Origin: Diatrype stigma
Lineage: Eukaryota > Ascomycota > Sordariomycetes > Xylariales > Diatrypaceae
NCBI GenBank assembly: GCA_022225965.2
Contig: JAKJXP020000076.1
Span: 173,361 to 237,360 of the forward strand
Direction: 5' to 3'
DNA length: 64,000 nt
Position numbers and translations under genes: made by a program. Numbering within the stretch: the first letter of the stretch is position 1; every line of letters begins with the position of its first letter. This document shows positions 48,995 through 60,849 of the stretch, piece by piece. The notes beneath the pieces are model-generated. The model saw only the letters and a program-made list of their open reading frames with translations, did not search any database and had not been told where the DNA came from.

Positions 48995-50539
48995 ATGTCG
49001 CCAATCAAAGCTAACGACTTCTACAGCCAGACGTGTACTTCGGTTCAGACCGTCCATCTGTTCGGATCGTGGGATAACTTTTCTTGTCATACTATGGAGC
49101 GTGACGACCGGCGAGGCCGTGGTCAGTGGCGTGGCTGCCATACCTTCAAGAACATCGTCTGCGACGGTGATCAAGTTAGTAATTCAGGGCGGAATGGTGG
49201 TCTCAAGATGGGGCAAACATACTACTACTACGTAAGTCCGATCCGTTGAGAAACCGGTCTCTTCTCGACTGACCATAATAATTAGTATGAATTGGATGGG
49301 TCCACCGAGACACATGATCCCGCCCACCCCACCACGAACGCTTGTCCATTTCTACCCGGACAAACCGTAAATACTCTCGAGGTTCCCACGGAACGATCAC
49401 TCAGATCCAGGAGCGCATCTATGAACTCCCTACGTAGTGCCAACTTGAAGACAATGAACCCTAAGGACAGGTTCACGACCCCCCGGCCAGCACCACCGGT
49501 CCCAGGGGCTTCGGAGGTGAAGGTCGGTTCATCACCGTCTACTTCATTCGCCGAATCGAGAACGGCTCGCTCTCTTTCACCTGCACCCAAATGGACCGGT
49601 GCCGCCCGACGCCTATTTGGGTTCAAGCAATCCAGTCGAGATGATAATCACGGCAGGTCATCTAGGGGCAGTGAGTCAGGTTATACGTCTCCGGAGCTCG
49701 GCATAACCGATGATCGTGCACGGAGTACGACGCCCTCGGGGAGTGTCCGTTCCCGTGACATGTCGCCGGAATCTCTCAGACGCTTCTTATCAGACGACGT
49801 CCCTTTTGGACAACCGAGTCAGGACCCTTCGCCAAAGCTTTGGATACCAGATGAGATCGTTGAGGAGATCGAGGACGACGACAATTTCGCAACAAGCGCT
49901 GCTTCTGAAAGTGCACCGGTCACGATGCTGTCACCACCACCCAGTCAGCACTCTACCTCATCATCGCTACTCCGCTCCAAGAACGAGTCTACGGCTACCA
50001 TTGTGCCGGGTCCCAAATTGGATACGGATGTGCCCTCAGCACATACCGAGTCATTTACCCCCTTTGCTCCAACAAACTATACCATCAACGTGAACGTCCC
50101 ACGATCTCATTTTTCTTTTTCAACCACATCATCATCCAGTCCAACCTCCCCCCTTTCTCGCTCGACAAAGTCGCGGGACCGCAGCAATCACTCGTTCCTA
50201 GACGACTCTGACGACGACTGCGACGACTACATGTCGCCTAGCGAAGATGACTTGAGCCCCCGGCTGGCTGGGACGAAGAAGAGCGAGGTAACACCACCAA
50301 CACGCCCTACGCCCCTCGCCAATTACAGCCTCCCGTATCAGAGCCTAGGAGACAACAAGCCGGCCGACCTCCAACGTCGCCCTACCTTCGGCTCTCCAGA
50401 ACTCATCGCGAGGAACGAGAATGGGGTGCCCGTTGGCAACACCCATCTCTTGAGTCTACCGCACATCGACAGCGGTCTCGAGGACCTAGCCAACGAGATC
50501 AGTTGGATTGCAGATGTGATTCGACCCCGAGACTACTAG
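48995..50539 (+). CDS. Protein with N-terminal glycogen-binding (CBM48/AMPK-beta-like) domain
   Basis: Two exons, 48995-49231 and 49286-50539, with a 54-nt GTAAGT...TAG intron in phase 0, give 496 aa. Residues about 15-95 form a CBM48-like beta-sandwich: VHLFGSWDNF near the start (the GSWDNW-type motif of AMPK-beta glycogen-binding domains), a central RRGRGQWRGCHTF strand, and GLKMGQTYYYYYELDG spanning the splice junction, typical of the YKFVVDG end. The rest is Ser/Pro-rich and disordered, with TMNPKDRFTTPRPAPP near 130 and an acidic DDSDDDCDDY patch. Such domains bind starch or glycogen and target regulators to carbohydrate; the specific role here is unknown. The protein lacks any kinase or phosphatase domain. 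The reading is undamaged and the start is the first ATG of the exon. I infer that it is a conserved fungal gene. Confidence 0.85.
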
Positions 50540-51394
50540 AGTCACGCATTCATACCTACGAGCATCACCACCAGTTCTTCGACACCATTCCTCTATTTGG
50601 ACCCTCTTTGGTATGGGGCATATACGAATGGGGAATATACATAATCTATATAGACTGGCGGCCGGTCTGCCCTCACGGAAAATCGTGTATCAAGAAGATA
50701 CAAGGATTTGTAATAGTATTGACATTTACACTTGCATAGCAATGGCGCTTGGGGCCAGGAGGGGGCATTCTATACCCTCCATTGGTTTTTTTATTTTTAT
50801 ACAGAGGCTGGCGGCTATTCACCGTCGTCTCCCGAGGCGGGGGAGCGTGCCTTGGTTCAAGAGGGGCTGGGGTTGCATTAATCGGATCAGCATTGGTCGG
50901 TGGGATGGGATGGGGGAATGAGGAAAGTGCGGAAAGAGCTAGGAGGCTACGAGATAACCACTGTTATGATATATAGCTGTTGAATGAAAATAGACGAAAG
51001 TCCATACTGTCAATGTTGCTGCTAAGTTCTTCAACCAATCCTTTCCTGTGACGGACGTCCTTTCGCCTCGCTTCATCTTCATCTCTTACATTGTGTCGCA
51101 CTTGGCTTACTCCTATGCTATGCCGTGTTCAAGTTCAAGATCGCAGCTAGAAGAGCCCGTGAGGAAGTCCAGTTCGAGTGGCCCACGGAATCGAGTCGGG
51201 CTTTCGATAGATAGTAAAACACAGAAAGAGCTGTTACTTTGATTGGTAGGCACCTAGAAGAATACGTCGGTAAAAAGGATAGGAATGTCGTCGTCGTTAT
51301 AGGGTTCTTTCATGACCCGCCCGATTAGTCGGTAGTTAATATAGGTACATATATTACCGTCCTATTACCAATTCCTATTTATTCGTTTAATTAT
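50540..51394. other. Region between the glycogen-binding gene and the second island
   Basis: Probably holds the 3' UTR of the upstream gene, then intergenic DNA. GC falls in the last 100 bases before the LTR. Short frames here overlap and have no recognised domain. Confidence 0.55.
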
Positions 51395-51399
51395 TATAA
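51395..51399. repeat. Target-site duplication TATAA, left copy (copia-type element)
   Basis: Matches 58992-58996 (TATAG) with one A/G difference at the last base, explicable by RIP. Four of five bases agree, so this is weaker than the duplications in the first island. Confidence 0.6.
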
Positions 51400-51581
51400 T
51401 GTCGCATTTAAAAGATTACAAATAAAGAAGAATTCGAATATAAATTTAATTATATAAAAAAAAAAGCAATCTTTAATTTAAAAAACGAAAAAGCTTTTTA
51501 TATATAATATATTAAGCTATTAAATGCAAATTATTTAATTATATAATTCAAGTTTTCTTATATAGCCTTTATATTGCGACA
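51400..51581 (-). repeat. 3' LTR of the copia-type element (left copy)
   Basis: Starts TGTCGCATTTA and ends TGCGACA. Aligns along its full length to 58811-58991; the mismatches are mostly transitions. This is the downstream LTR because coding sense is minus. Confidence 0.85.
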
Positions 51582-51979
51582 TATTTTTTAAATTAATTAC
51601 GCACAAATGTATTAATTTATAAAAAAAACGAATTACTAAATAAATAAAAAAATAATTTCGTAAAATTAATAAAATACAATTATAATATATAATAATTTAA
51701 TTTAATTAATATATATTTAATTATTATATAAATAATTTCTTTTGTTATTATATAAATAATTATTTAAATAATGCGTTATTAATTATATGCATTCGTTTTA
51801 TAAATATTAAAATATAAATAAAGCGCTTTTTTTATTTTTTTTTATTTTTGTTTTGGTTTTTTTAAGCATTATTTATAAAGCAATATATGGTTTATTCGAA
51901 AATTAAAATAAAAACGTACCTTTTATATTAATCGTAATTACATTTTTTAAAATAAATAAAATAAAACGATTTAATTTAA

Positions 51980-53150
51980 AGATTTACCGTAAAAACCGCA
52001 TTCGCGTCGTTACCGAATTCGCCGCTGCCGTTTAAAAGCGCGTTATTTGCCGCGCCGCCGCCGTTTAAAAACGCGTTATTGCCGTTACTGTTAAAAAATA
52101 AGCCCGCGTTGCTGCTGTTACCGAAAAGGCTTACGTCGTTACCGCCGAGTTCGAGGCCGAATTGGAGGCCTAATTTCTCGACGCTTTCGTTTTCGCTGCC
52201 GACGACGAGTTATTTTTTAGGTCGGAAAAAGCTGGCCTTATTAATAACAAGCCGCTTTTCGGTTTAGAAAATACGGATGTTTCTTTTTTTTCGGAAGCTT
52301 CTTTTTTTTCGGGAAATGAAAGGTTCGATATTTCTGCGTACCTTTTTTTCCGCCGTCGTTTGCGTTTAGTTTCGTTTTTGTCGCTTGTCTTTTTTTTCGC
52401 CGTTTCCAAAATCCCACGTTCGCGCCGTCGTTTGGTTCGCCGCCGTTTGTTGCCAAGTACCCTTCCGTTTGTTCCGGATATCGCCTATATTTCCAAAAAG
52501 AAAAAGAAAAATAAAAAGGGCAAAAATAAAGGCAAAGGCAAAAGTAAAACGCCAAAGGCCCGGCTTTTTTCCGACGATACGATTCGGGCCATTTTTTATT
52601 TTGAATATATTCGGTTTGCTTTAATCGAATGCTTTTATGGAATATATTTAAACGCCGTTAAAAAAGGTCGTCGTTATTAGCATTGCATTTTTAAATATAA
52701 ATGCGTCGTTTCGTAAGTTATTTTATATATTTAAATGTCGATTTTTTAAAATTAATTCCTTTATTTTAATTCCGTCGTTATTTATAATTTAATACGCCGA
52801 ATAATAGCTATTTTCGAAAATAGTTGCCGAAAAATAAATGCTTATTTTTTTATTTTTTTTTGCTTTATTAATTATTTTTAAAACGCCTTTACATTGCGTC
52901 GCGGCTTTTGCGTATTATTTTTTTAGCTCGAGGTTAAGGGCGTTTCGAATTTTTGGTTCGTTAATTGGAATAAAAAGCCGGTAACTGCTTTTGCCGAAAA
53001 GCGGGAAAAAAAAAGAAAACGAAGACGAAAAAAAAAAGAAGAAAAAAAGGAAGACGAAAAAGAAAGCGAAAACGAAAGCGAAAAAAACCCTTTCGGCGGC
53101 TTAAATGCGGTAACCGATATTTTGCCGATCGTTATTTTTTAGGTTTGCTT
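51980..53150. other. Less RIP-damaged ORF region near the 3' LTR of the copia-type element
   Basis: Open frames survive on both strands. On the minus strand a Gly/Asn-rich text (SENESVEKLGLQFGLELGG near 52200-52140, then NNAFLNGGGAANN near 52080-52040) looks protein-like, with a Lys/Arg-rich run (KRRKKRQATKTKLNANDGG) upstream. On the plus strand a Lys/Glu-rich C-terminus ends at a stop at 53140-53142 (ESENESEKNPFGG before it). The region sits after RT/RNase H in element orientation, where standard copia elements have nothing. It may be an additional ORF or captured host sequence; the strand is undecided. Confidence 0.4.
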
Positions 53151-53199
53151 AAAAAAAATTATGCTTTCGTTATTATTGTTTTTCGGAATATATTTTTAA

Positions 53200-56100
53200 A
53201 GTTTATTTTATGCCTTGCAATACGGTATTTTACGAAATTAATTAGGTTTTTAATATAAGGGCCGGCGAATCCTTTTATGAAATTTTTCTTACTTTTTATT
53301 AATAATTCCGATTCTTAATGTGTCGTATATTTTAAAAATTAAGCAAAGCCTTAAAATATTTAAAGCTTTATTTATTTAAAGCCTTAATTAAATTATTAAT
53401 TAATATTTAATTAATAATAAAATAAGTAATTTCGAAAAAAAAAATTATATTCTTATTTAAGTTATATGTTTTATATATTTATATGGCGGAATTTCGTATT
53501 TATTCTTATTTAATTATTAATAATTAACTTAATCGTTTATTAATTATTATAAAAGATTTTTTAAGGTTTTTTTTAATTTAATTGAAAATTTCGAAATAAG
53601 CATTAAAGGGTTATTATTTTTTTAGTTATATCCGAAAAAGCGAATAATTTAGTTTTTATTATAAAGGTTAATATTATGCTTTACCGAATTATTTTTTATA
53701 TAATGGGGCCGCTAAAAAGCGTTATAATATAGCTTATTGCTAAGCGCCTTATTTTTTCGTCGTTTATAAAGAAAGCATTTTTTATTATAAGCAATATTTA
53801 TGCTTTTTTATTAAATTTTTTATATATAATTTCTAAAAACCTTGTATTATATAAATAAAAAATTATTCGATTTGTTATTATTAAATGTTTTGGTTTTGGA
53901 TTTATAAGGAACTTTAAAAGCATAAAAGCAATATAAATTATATTTGGTTTAATTATTATTGTTATATATAAAATCGAATTAATACGCTTTTGATATATTT
54001 TTATTTATTCCTTAATAGCGCTTTTCTTATATTTAATAAAAGGCTTGATTTTTATGGAAATAAAAAAAGGATTAGCATTATTATTAAATTTAAAACGTAT
54101 GGCGATTTTTTTTATATATTAATTATAAACCAAATAAATTTATTTCGCTTTGCGGTTTTTATTTATTCGGATTTTTAAAAACCAAATTATTGGATTTTGG
54201 TTTTTTATTTCGTAAATATTTTATAACTTTTTATTAAAATCGTTTGTTACGTTTTAATTATTTTTATAATAAAATAAAAGAATATCGTTTACGAAAAAAA
54301 CCATTAAAATCGTTTCGTTTTCGTTAATAAAAAGGCACGAATTTTCGATGAACGGAATAAATTCCAGCGTTTTAAGAATAACAGAAAATTCCTTATATTA
54401 AAGCATAAAAAATCCTTTAATTTATATAAAGTTCGCTTAAATTCGATTATTATTTCGGGCTATTTAAATCCTTTAAGAAATTCGTACGTTATTGGTATTT
54501 CGTTTTTTTTTTGCGTTAAAAAAAGTAATAACGACGTTAAATTGCCGGATTTTTAGGTTGAATTTAATTATAATAGCCATTATCGTTTTAAACGTACGAA
54601 ATATTAAAGTAATAACGTAAATATTTTCGATAGTTTTTTTTTATTAAAGATTTCCATATATGTAAAGCCGTAATTTCGTTCGGATAAGGAATCCGTTTTC
54701 GTTAAACTTATAAATGAATATCCATTTTAAGGATATAGGCTTATTTTAACGTTAATTTTTTTTTTAATATCTTTACGTTTTTTTTTAATTAATATACGTA
54801 TTTCGAAATAAGTATTTTCTTTAAATAAAGCATTTAAAGGGTAATTATTAAGCTTTTTTTAATTTTTAAGTAATGGCTTAATGAATTGGTTTTTATATAT
54901 TTTGGGCATATTGGATATAGCGTTTATTTTGGACGTATATTTTTGATCGATCGCCGTAGCGATTACGGAATAAAGGGTCTTATAAGTTTTATTTAAATGC
55001 TAAATAATATTTTTAAACGAAAACATAAAGGTTCGTAATTCGTATTAATTTATTTTTTCTTGTTTTTTAAGTAAAAGATTTTTCGATTGTATTATAATAA
55101 ATATTCTTAATAAAGCATTTATTTCCGAACCAAAAGCTTTCGAATTATTATTAGAATTTAAACGTACGTTTTTTTTCGTTAGCTAAGAAAATTCGCGCAT
55201 TTGTTTGGTATTAAAAGTATTCGTTTTAATTATGCGTTTTTTATTTCGAATAGCGTTCGATTATATAGGAATTATCGGTTCGTTTTTTTTACGATAATGA
55301 TGCTTTTTATATTTTCTTTTTCGGATATAATATAACGAAAGTTTTATGTTTTGCCGAAGTTTTTATTTTAAGCATTAGTATCGCCTTTATTTATTTAAAT
55401 AGCATTTAAACGGAATAAATCCGTAATTAACGGCTTTTTATCGAGATTATTTGTTATATTTATAGGTTAATTTTTAACGTTTATATTTTTCGTATATAAA
55501 ATGCTTTCGAATACGTCGTTATAAATAGTAATTAAATTTTCGGCCGATTTTTTAATTTCGTAGCTATTAATAAGTAATTCCGAAAAAGAAATTAAAAGTT
55601 TTTTACGAATTATATTTTAAAAAAGCTCCTTTATTTTCGAATTTTAATTTATCGGTTAGCCATTTAGTATTTTTTTTCGGAAAAAGGCTTATTTTTTAGT
55701 TATAACTTTAAAGCTTTTTCGTTTAGTTGGTTTTATGTATCGAAAATTTTTAATACAGTTTTATAAGGATTTATTTTTATAAGTTAATAAAAAGCATCGG
55801 CGATTTTTTAAATGATATCTTTCGGAAACGCCTTTGTTTTTGTTTTCCGGTATATAAAAGATCTTTTCGTTAAAGATAATATCGCGCGTAATAATAACTT
55901 GGTTCAGTTTTAGTATTTAATTTTTTTAAAGGTTTATTGCAACGTAACTTATTAAATATCCGATATAAGCTTTTGATTGAATTTTATATGCTTGTTTATT
56001 TTAATAAGCTTATTTGGCTTTATTTAAAGGGTACGCTTTATAGTTATAAGTAAATATAAAGCCTTAATTAAAACGGAAATCGGCTATAAGGAATTTCGTA

Positions 56101-58690
56101 ATTTTTAGGTTATATTAGCAAAAGTATTTACGGAATTACTAATCGAAAACCTTTAAAAAAAATGCAGCTAATAAGCGTTATTTGGGCTTATATTATATAG
56201 CTATATAATTATATATATAACTTTAGGCCAAAGCTTTTAAAATAAATTTAAAAAGCTTATTATTATAATAATGCGTTTAAATAATATATTTTTAATTCGC
56301 TTTGTTTTTCCATTAGGCTTTTTGATATAAAATAACGTAAGCTTGCTTTTAATACTTTTTTTTGTACTTATTTTTCGAATTCCGAAAAGCCCTTAAATAC
56401 GATCGTTCTTATATCGTTATTTTGACGGATAATATAAATCGCGAACCTAAAACGGCGTCGCATTTAGTTTTTAAAATTCTTTTAAATTTTTAAGGCGATT
56501 TGTAATTACCGGTTTTTCGTAAGAAAAACCTAAAACGTAGCATTATATTCGTTTTTAATTACTATAAGGTTAATAAAGCCATTATATTCTTTAGGAAATT
56601 TAAACCAGTTTTACGAAATACGGTAAAACGGTTTATAAAATCGATTTTTAAATGGAATGCGAATAATTATATATTTGGCCTTTGTTTATGCGTAATGCTT
56701 ATAATCGATAATTTTTGTTTTATTAATTTTTATTTTTCTGGCGTTTTTAACGAACGCTTTAAAAATACGGATACCTAAATGCTTAAATCGCATGTATTAT
56801 AAAGCTTCCGAATTCGTTTGAATATATAAATAGGCCATTAAAGGCTTTCGTAATGCTTTTTTCTTTTTATTAATCGTTAAGGGAATTATTATGCCGTTAA
56901 GGCTTATTAATATTTCGTTTGGAATGTTTATATAAAAAAAAATTATATTTAAGAAAAATTAAATTATGAATACGCTGGAATTGGGTAAATAGGAACCCGG
57001 GCTTTTTTTTTCCTTATCGGAAAAAGCAATTTAAATTATTATACCAAATCGGAAATTTTTTTATAAAACGAACTTTTGAAATAATGTTAATATGAAACTT
57101 TTTAACGATTGCTACATTTTTTAAGACCAAATTTACGATTCCTTTATTTTTTAAACCATTTAATACTTTGGGAAATATCCGAATGCCCGTATTAAAAATT
57201 GGAATTATATTAATATTAGTTTCGATCGTTGCTTTATTCTTAAAGGGCTTAAAATTGCTTGGAACAATTAATTTCTTGCTATTAATTAAATGCGTAGCAT
57301 TATAGTTATTTAGGAAAATGCTATTTATTAAAGAATGGCGCTTTTGCTTAATCGTAAAAAAATATCTAAAGGAATTAATAAAAAGCGTAGGATTAATTAA
57401 AGTAGCGATTACGTTTTTTTAAAGGCCATTTAACGATTTTTTTGCTTATATTTTGGAATTATTAGGCCTAAAAAAAAAGCTTTATTCAGAATTTTTTATT
57501 TTTTTGCGTAAACTTTTTTATTAAAGAAATTTATAGCGATTTTTAATATTTTTTAGCTTTTCGTTTTCTTTTTCATGGTAGCGATTAATGTAAGTATTAG
57601 TTATAACGTAATTAAGGAATATGCATTTTTTTAAAAGCCAGTTGTGCTTTTTTGTAATTCCCGGTTTTATTTAGGCTTTATTAAATTTGTAAGGGCAAAT
57701 TGGAATAACGTCGGTTTTTTTGTTAAAAAATCTTTTAGTTTTATTAAAAGTATTACCCTTTAAGGTTACAAATTGGCCAATTTCTTTTTGTATAAGGTTA
57801 GAAATTTAATTTTTAAATAAGGCAAAAAAAAATTAACGTATTACTTAAGCGTAAAAATAAATAAACCTTCTTTATTATTAGCAATTAGGTTATCGTATTT
57901 CCGTTAAGCCTAAATAATTATAAAGCGCTTTTTTATTGCAGTTAAGAAATTCTTTATAACGAATACATTTTAAATTTTAAGAAATTTATACGTATTAGTT
58001 TCAATATAGGCGAATTGCTAGTTTTTAAATTATTTTTCGGACTTTATTTAGCAATTATTTATACGTATAAGCATAATTCGATACCGCTTTTTAACGATTA
58101 ACTAAATTATGGCTTTAAATGGGGCATATTTCTTTTTTAATTGCTTAATAAGCGCTTAAACGGTATTGGGTTGCTTTTTTAAAAGAATTCGGAACATGCA
58201 TAGCTTAAATATATCTTTATTTATAATTTTGGTAATTTAATTGTTAATTGCAATAAAGAAAGCGTTGCATTTAAATCGATACGTTCGGTTGAAAATGCTT
58301 TGCTTAATGCTAGTATCGTAAATTTTTTTAAATTCGCTGTTTTTAGGAAGGGCATTTTTTAAAATGGGTTTTGGGGTTTTATTTTTTGCATCGTCGTTTA
58401 AATGGTTTTAAACGTATAATCGAAAATCGATAAGCTTTTGTATTTCTTAAATCCTGCGTTTTTTAAAGGCAAAAAGAATTTCGAGCTTTTCGTTTTTAAT
58501 GGAAAAATCGGATACGTTTGGGCCGTTTGGATTTACGTATTTTCAAATATTGCGAACGTTAACGTAAAATTATAAAAAAACGAACCATTTAAGGTAAATC
58601 TTTTAATCGAATATAAAGGCATTAGTTTCGATAGGATTTTTTTTGTTTGCAAAAATAAAGATTATTTTAAACGAATTTGGGATATATATA
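53200..58690 (-). pseudogene. Copia-type gag-pol (RIP-damaged)
   Basis: Read high to low on the minus strand: gag-like text from about 58680; FKHLGIRIFKAFVKNARKIK near 56780-56710 followed by a degenerate Cys/His pair and KAKYI, as in the copia pre-integrase domain; NGFINLIVIKNEY near 56490 at the integrase start; then CLFINENETILMVFFVNDIL at about 54280-54340, the RT active-site region with VDD changed to VND. Numerous stops interrupt it. Small open frames such as 53990-54178 on the plus strand are accidental. Confidence 0.7.
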
Positions 58691-58810
58691 AAATAAAGCG
58701 AATATAAAGCAAAAAAAAAATATTAAGATAAGCGTTATTAAAATGTAAGAAATAAATTTTTAAATAATTATTTAATTTTCGCAATTAGCTTAAAATATCG
58801 GGCTTATAAT

Positions 58811-58991
58811 TATTGCATTTAGAAAATTACAAATAAAAAAATTTTAAATATAGATTTAGTTATATAAAAAAAAAAGCGATTTTTAATTTAAAAAGCGAAA
58901 AAGTTCTTTATATATAATATGCCAAGCCATTAAATGCAAATTACCTGGTTATATAATCCAAGCTCTCCTATATAGCCCCTATATCGCGATA
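58811..58991 (-). repeat. 5' LTR of the copia-type element (right copy)
   Basis: Starts TATTGCATTTA (TG changed to TA) and ends CGCGATA. It keeps more GC in its second half (CCAAGCTCTCCTATATAGCCCC) than the left copy, so RIP hit the two LTRs unequally. Confidence 0.85.
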
Positions 58992-58996
58992 TATAG

Positions 58997-60230
58997 TACC
59001 AACCAGCCAACCCGCTTCAGGGCCCCGTCGAGAAAGACTCAGATCGAAGGAGTGCTGGACGATTGTTTTCATAGTAAAAATAATAGATAGATAATGAGTT
59101 AGTTAGTTAAGTTTCCATCGATCCTCGACATTGGTGGTAGCGTTGGTGTGGGGGTTCGGTGTTCCGCCCGCGCGGGCTGTAACCGCATATTCCCATACCT
59201 AACCCCGGGACACCCGGCTCTCGGGCCCTCTCGTCGCAACATCATAGGAGGCTTCGTTGAACACGGTCCAGACGACCGAGTGGAAGTCGGCAGCCAGGCG
59301 GGCGACGAGGTGGATTTTCCTGCACTGGCTGTGGCATCGATGGTGCCGCCATCTGCGGTATCGTGAACGCTCCGTGGAGCTAGTCCCCGAATTCAAAACC
59401 GTGCAGCACCCCAGCCCGGCCCGACTCTTCCGCGGATGGCCAGTGCGATACTGGAGTCAGTAGTTTTCTTCTCTACAGTGTAATTACAGATGCCGTGGGT
59501 GCCGATCCAGAGACCAGGTACGAGATAGATTTCCCACCGTCGCTGATTACACCTTCGATGCTGCTCATAAGAGCCCGGCGGCCCGAAGCGCAGTCGATGG
59601 GATCGCAGCCGCGGAGAGGGGAGGGTCGGGGACCGTGATGTCGAAGGCGCGCGCATTCAGGAGCAGCAGCATCGCCGGAGGCCGGACTACATCGCGTCGG
59701 CAGGTCCGCCGTTGCCACCAGTGCCAGCCATTCCATCGAGCGCCCCGTCTGAAAACCCGGAACAGAAGTCCTGCGCTGCGTGCGCGCGTTTGTGCCGCTT
59801 AAAGCGCCACAATGCGATGGCGTGTCGGCGCAGCTCCCGGGAGCGATCACGAAGCCTGCCGCCCTAGGCCCGATGATGAGGTCAGGCAGGCCACACCAGG
59901 TGAGATTTTGCTAGATGACGTTGTCTGTGCAGTCATGATTGGCTCTGTGATGTGTTGTGATGATCTAGTAACTTGGTTTGGTGACCAGTCGTGTTTTCTC
60001 GAAATCATGGTGCGTAGAGCGGATTTGGTCCAGCATCTCAGGTGCTTCTATTGAGTAGTATGGAACCAGTAGTCACACTCGTACTCACATTCACATCTTG
60101 GTCAGGGGGTTGCACAATCTGACTTGGATAGTATGTAAAGGGGGAATGGAGGAGAAACAGAAATAGGGGGAATAAGTAAAAAAGGGGTTAATGGGGCGAC
60201 TAGTATTCTATGACTCTTCTGTGGTTATCA
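58997..60230. other. GC-rich region with possible decayed gene
   Basis: From 59150 to 59900 GC is high and both strands have open frames of 65-125 codons, but none continues and no splice sites join them convincingly. Minus-strand fragments such as STDSS-like IALAIRGRVGPGW (about 59425-59390) and DGGTIDATASAGK (about 59350-59312, another frame) look protein-like. They could be parts of one secreted-type protein gene broken by frameshifts. The family was not identified with confidence. 59900-60230 shows nothing. Confidence 0.35.
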
Positions 60231-60232
60231 CG

Positions 60233-60544
60233 TTAAACCATTTTCCATATCAAGTTATACCTAGATATGTGTAACTCATTAGATAGGGGCGGGGGTCCCC
60301 CTTCGATCCAGCGCACCGAGTAGGTCCCTGGCCCCGTACGTAGGCGGGTCTGTCTGCGCTGATAAGGGTCTAACAACATGTACAAGTTCTTGACCGTGAT
60401 CCCGCCTGTGGGAGAAGCTCCCTCGGTGGCGAAGAGGCGGGACTCAATTGTCCAGTACCCATTGGCTTGTATGGCGTGTAGTGCCTTGAAGTGAAAGAGT
60501 TGTTGGGTAGCATCATGTCTTGCTTGAAGAGCGAATGACAACAA
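60233..60544 (-). pseudogene. Possible terminal exon of an unidentified gene
   Basis: A minus-strand frame ending at 60233 reads about 100 residues of balanced, protein-like composition (for example LHAIQANGYWTIESRLFATEG). Just upstream is a good intron 3' end: branch-like CACTAAC then TTTGCACAG at about 60546, with candidate donors GTACGT (about 60603) or GTGAGT (about 60675). No upstream exon with a start codon in the right phase was found, so the gene is either truncated or has an unusual structure. It lies downstream of, and on the same strand as, the SAT4-type gene, separated by about 300 bp. The family was not recognised. Confidence 0.3.
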
Positions 60545-60849
60545 CGCTGTGCAAAGACGATAGTTAGTGAAGCAGGCTGGCTGAAGATTAGAGTATACGT
60601 ACGAAAGGGGCTATCGTATGGGAGGGGAAGAAACGTCAAATGCCACCGTGATCACCTCTTCCCGTGCCGCACTCACTTCTCTCTCGTAAACATGATGTAT
60701 ACGGGATTAGATAAAGCAACAGAATTCGGCACGGTCAATTCATTGCGCTTCATGATTTTCCTTGAATCATTCGTAGTCGTAAGTACAATGCTAAAAGTCA
60801 TATTATTATACTCCAAGCAGTACAGGGGTCTGGCCATGTTGGAAGCCAT

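Larger units (their letters stand above)
51400..58991 (-). mobile_element. Ty1/copia-type LTR retrotransposon, minus strand
   Basis: Direct repeats of 182 and 181 bp (51400-51581 and 58811-58991) bound a 7.6-kb AT-rich, RIP-mutated element. The LTR termini form an inverted TGTCGC...GCGACA, clearest in the left copy. On the minus strand, gag-like text (about 58680-57700) is followed by a pre-integrase Cys/His region and integrase start (about 56850-56400) and then a reverse transcriptase with FFVNDILLF (about 54270-54300). Integrase before RT is the copia order. Non-functional from stops. Confidence 0.8.

Noticed and set aside
59390..59656. DOMON or cellobiose-dehydrogenase-type cytochrome domain
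   Set aside because: A few motifs look vaguely similar (IALAIRGRVGPGW), but the frame breaks and the heme-ligand context cannot be seen.
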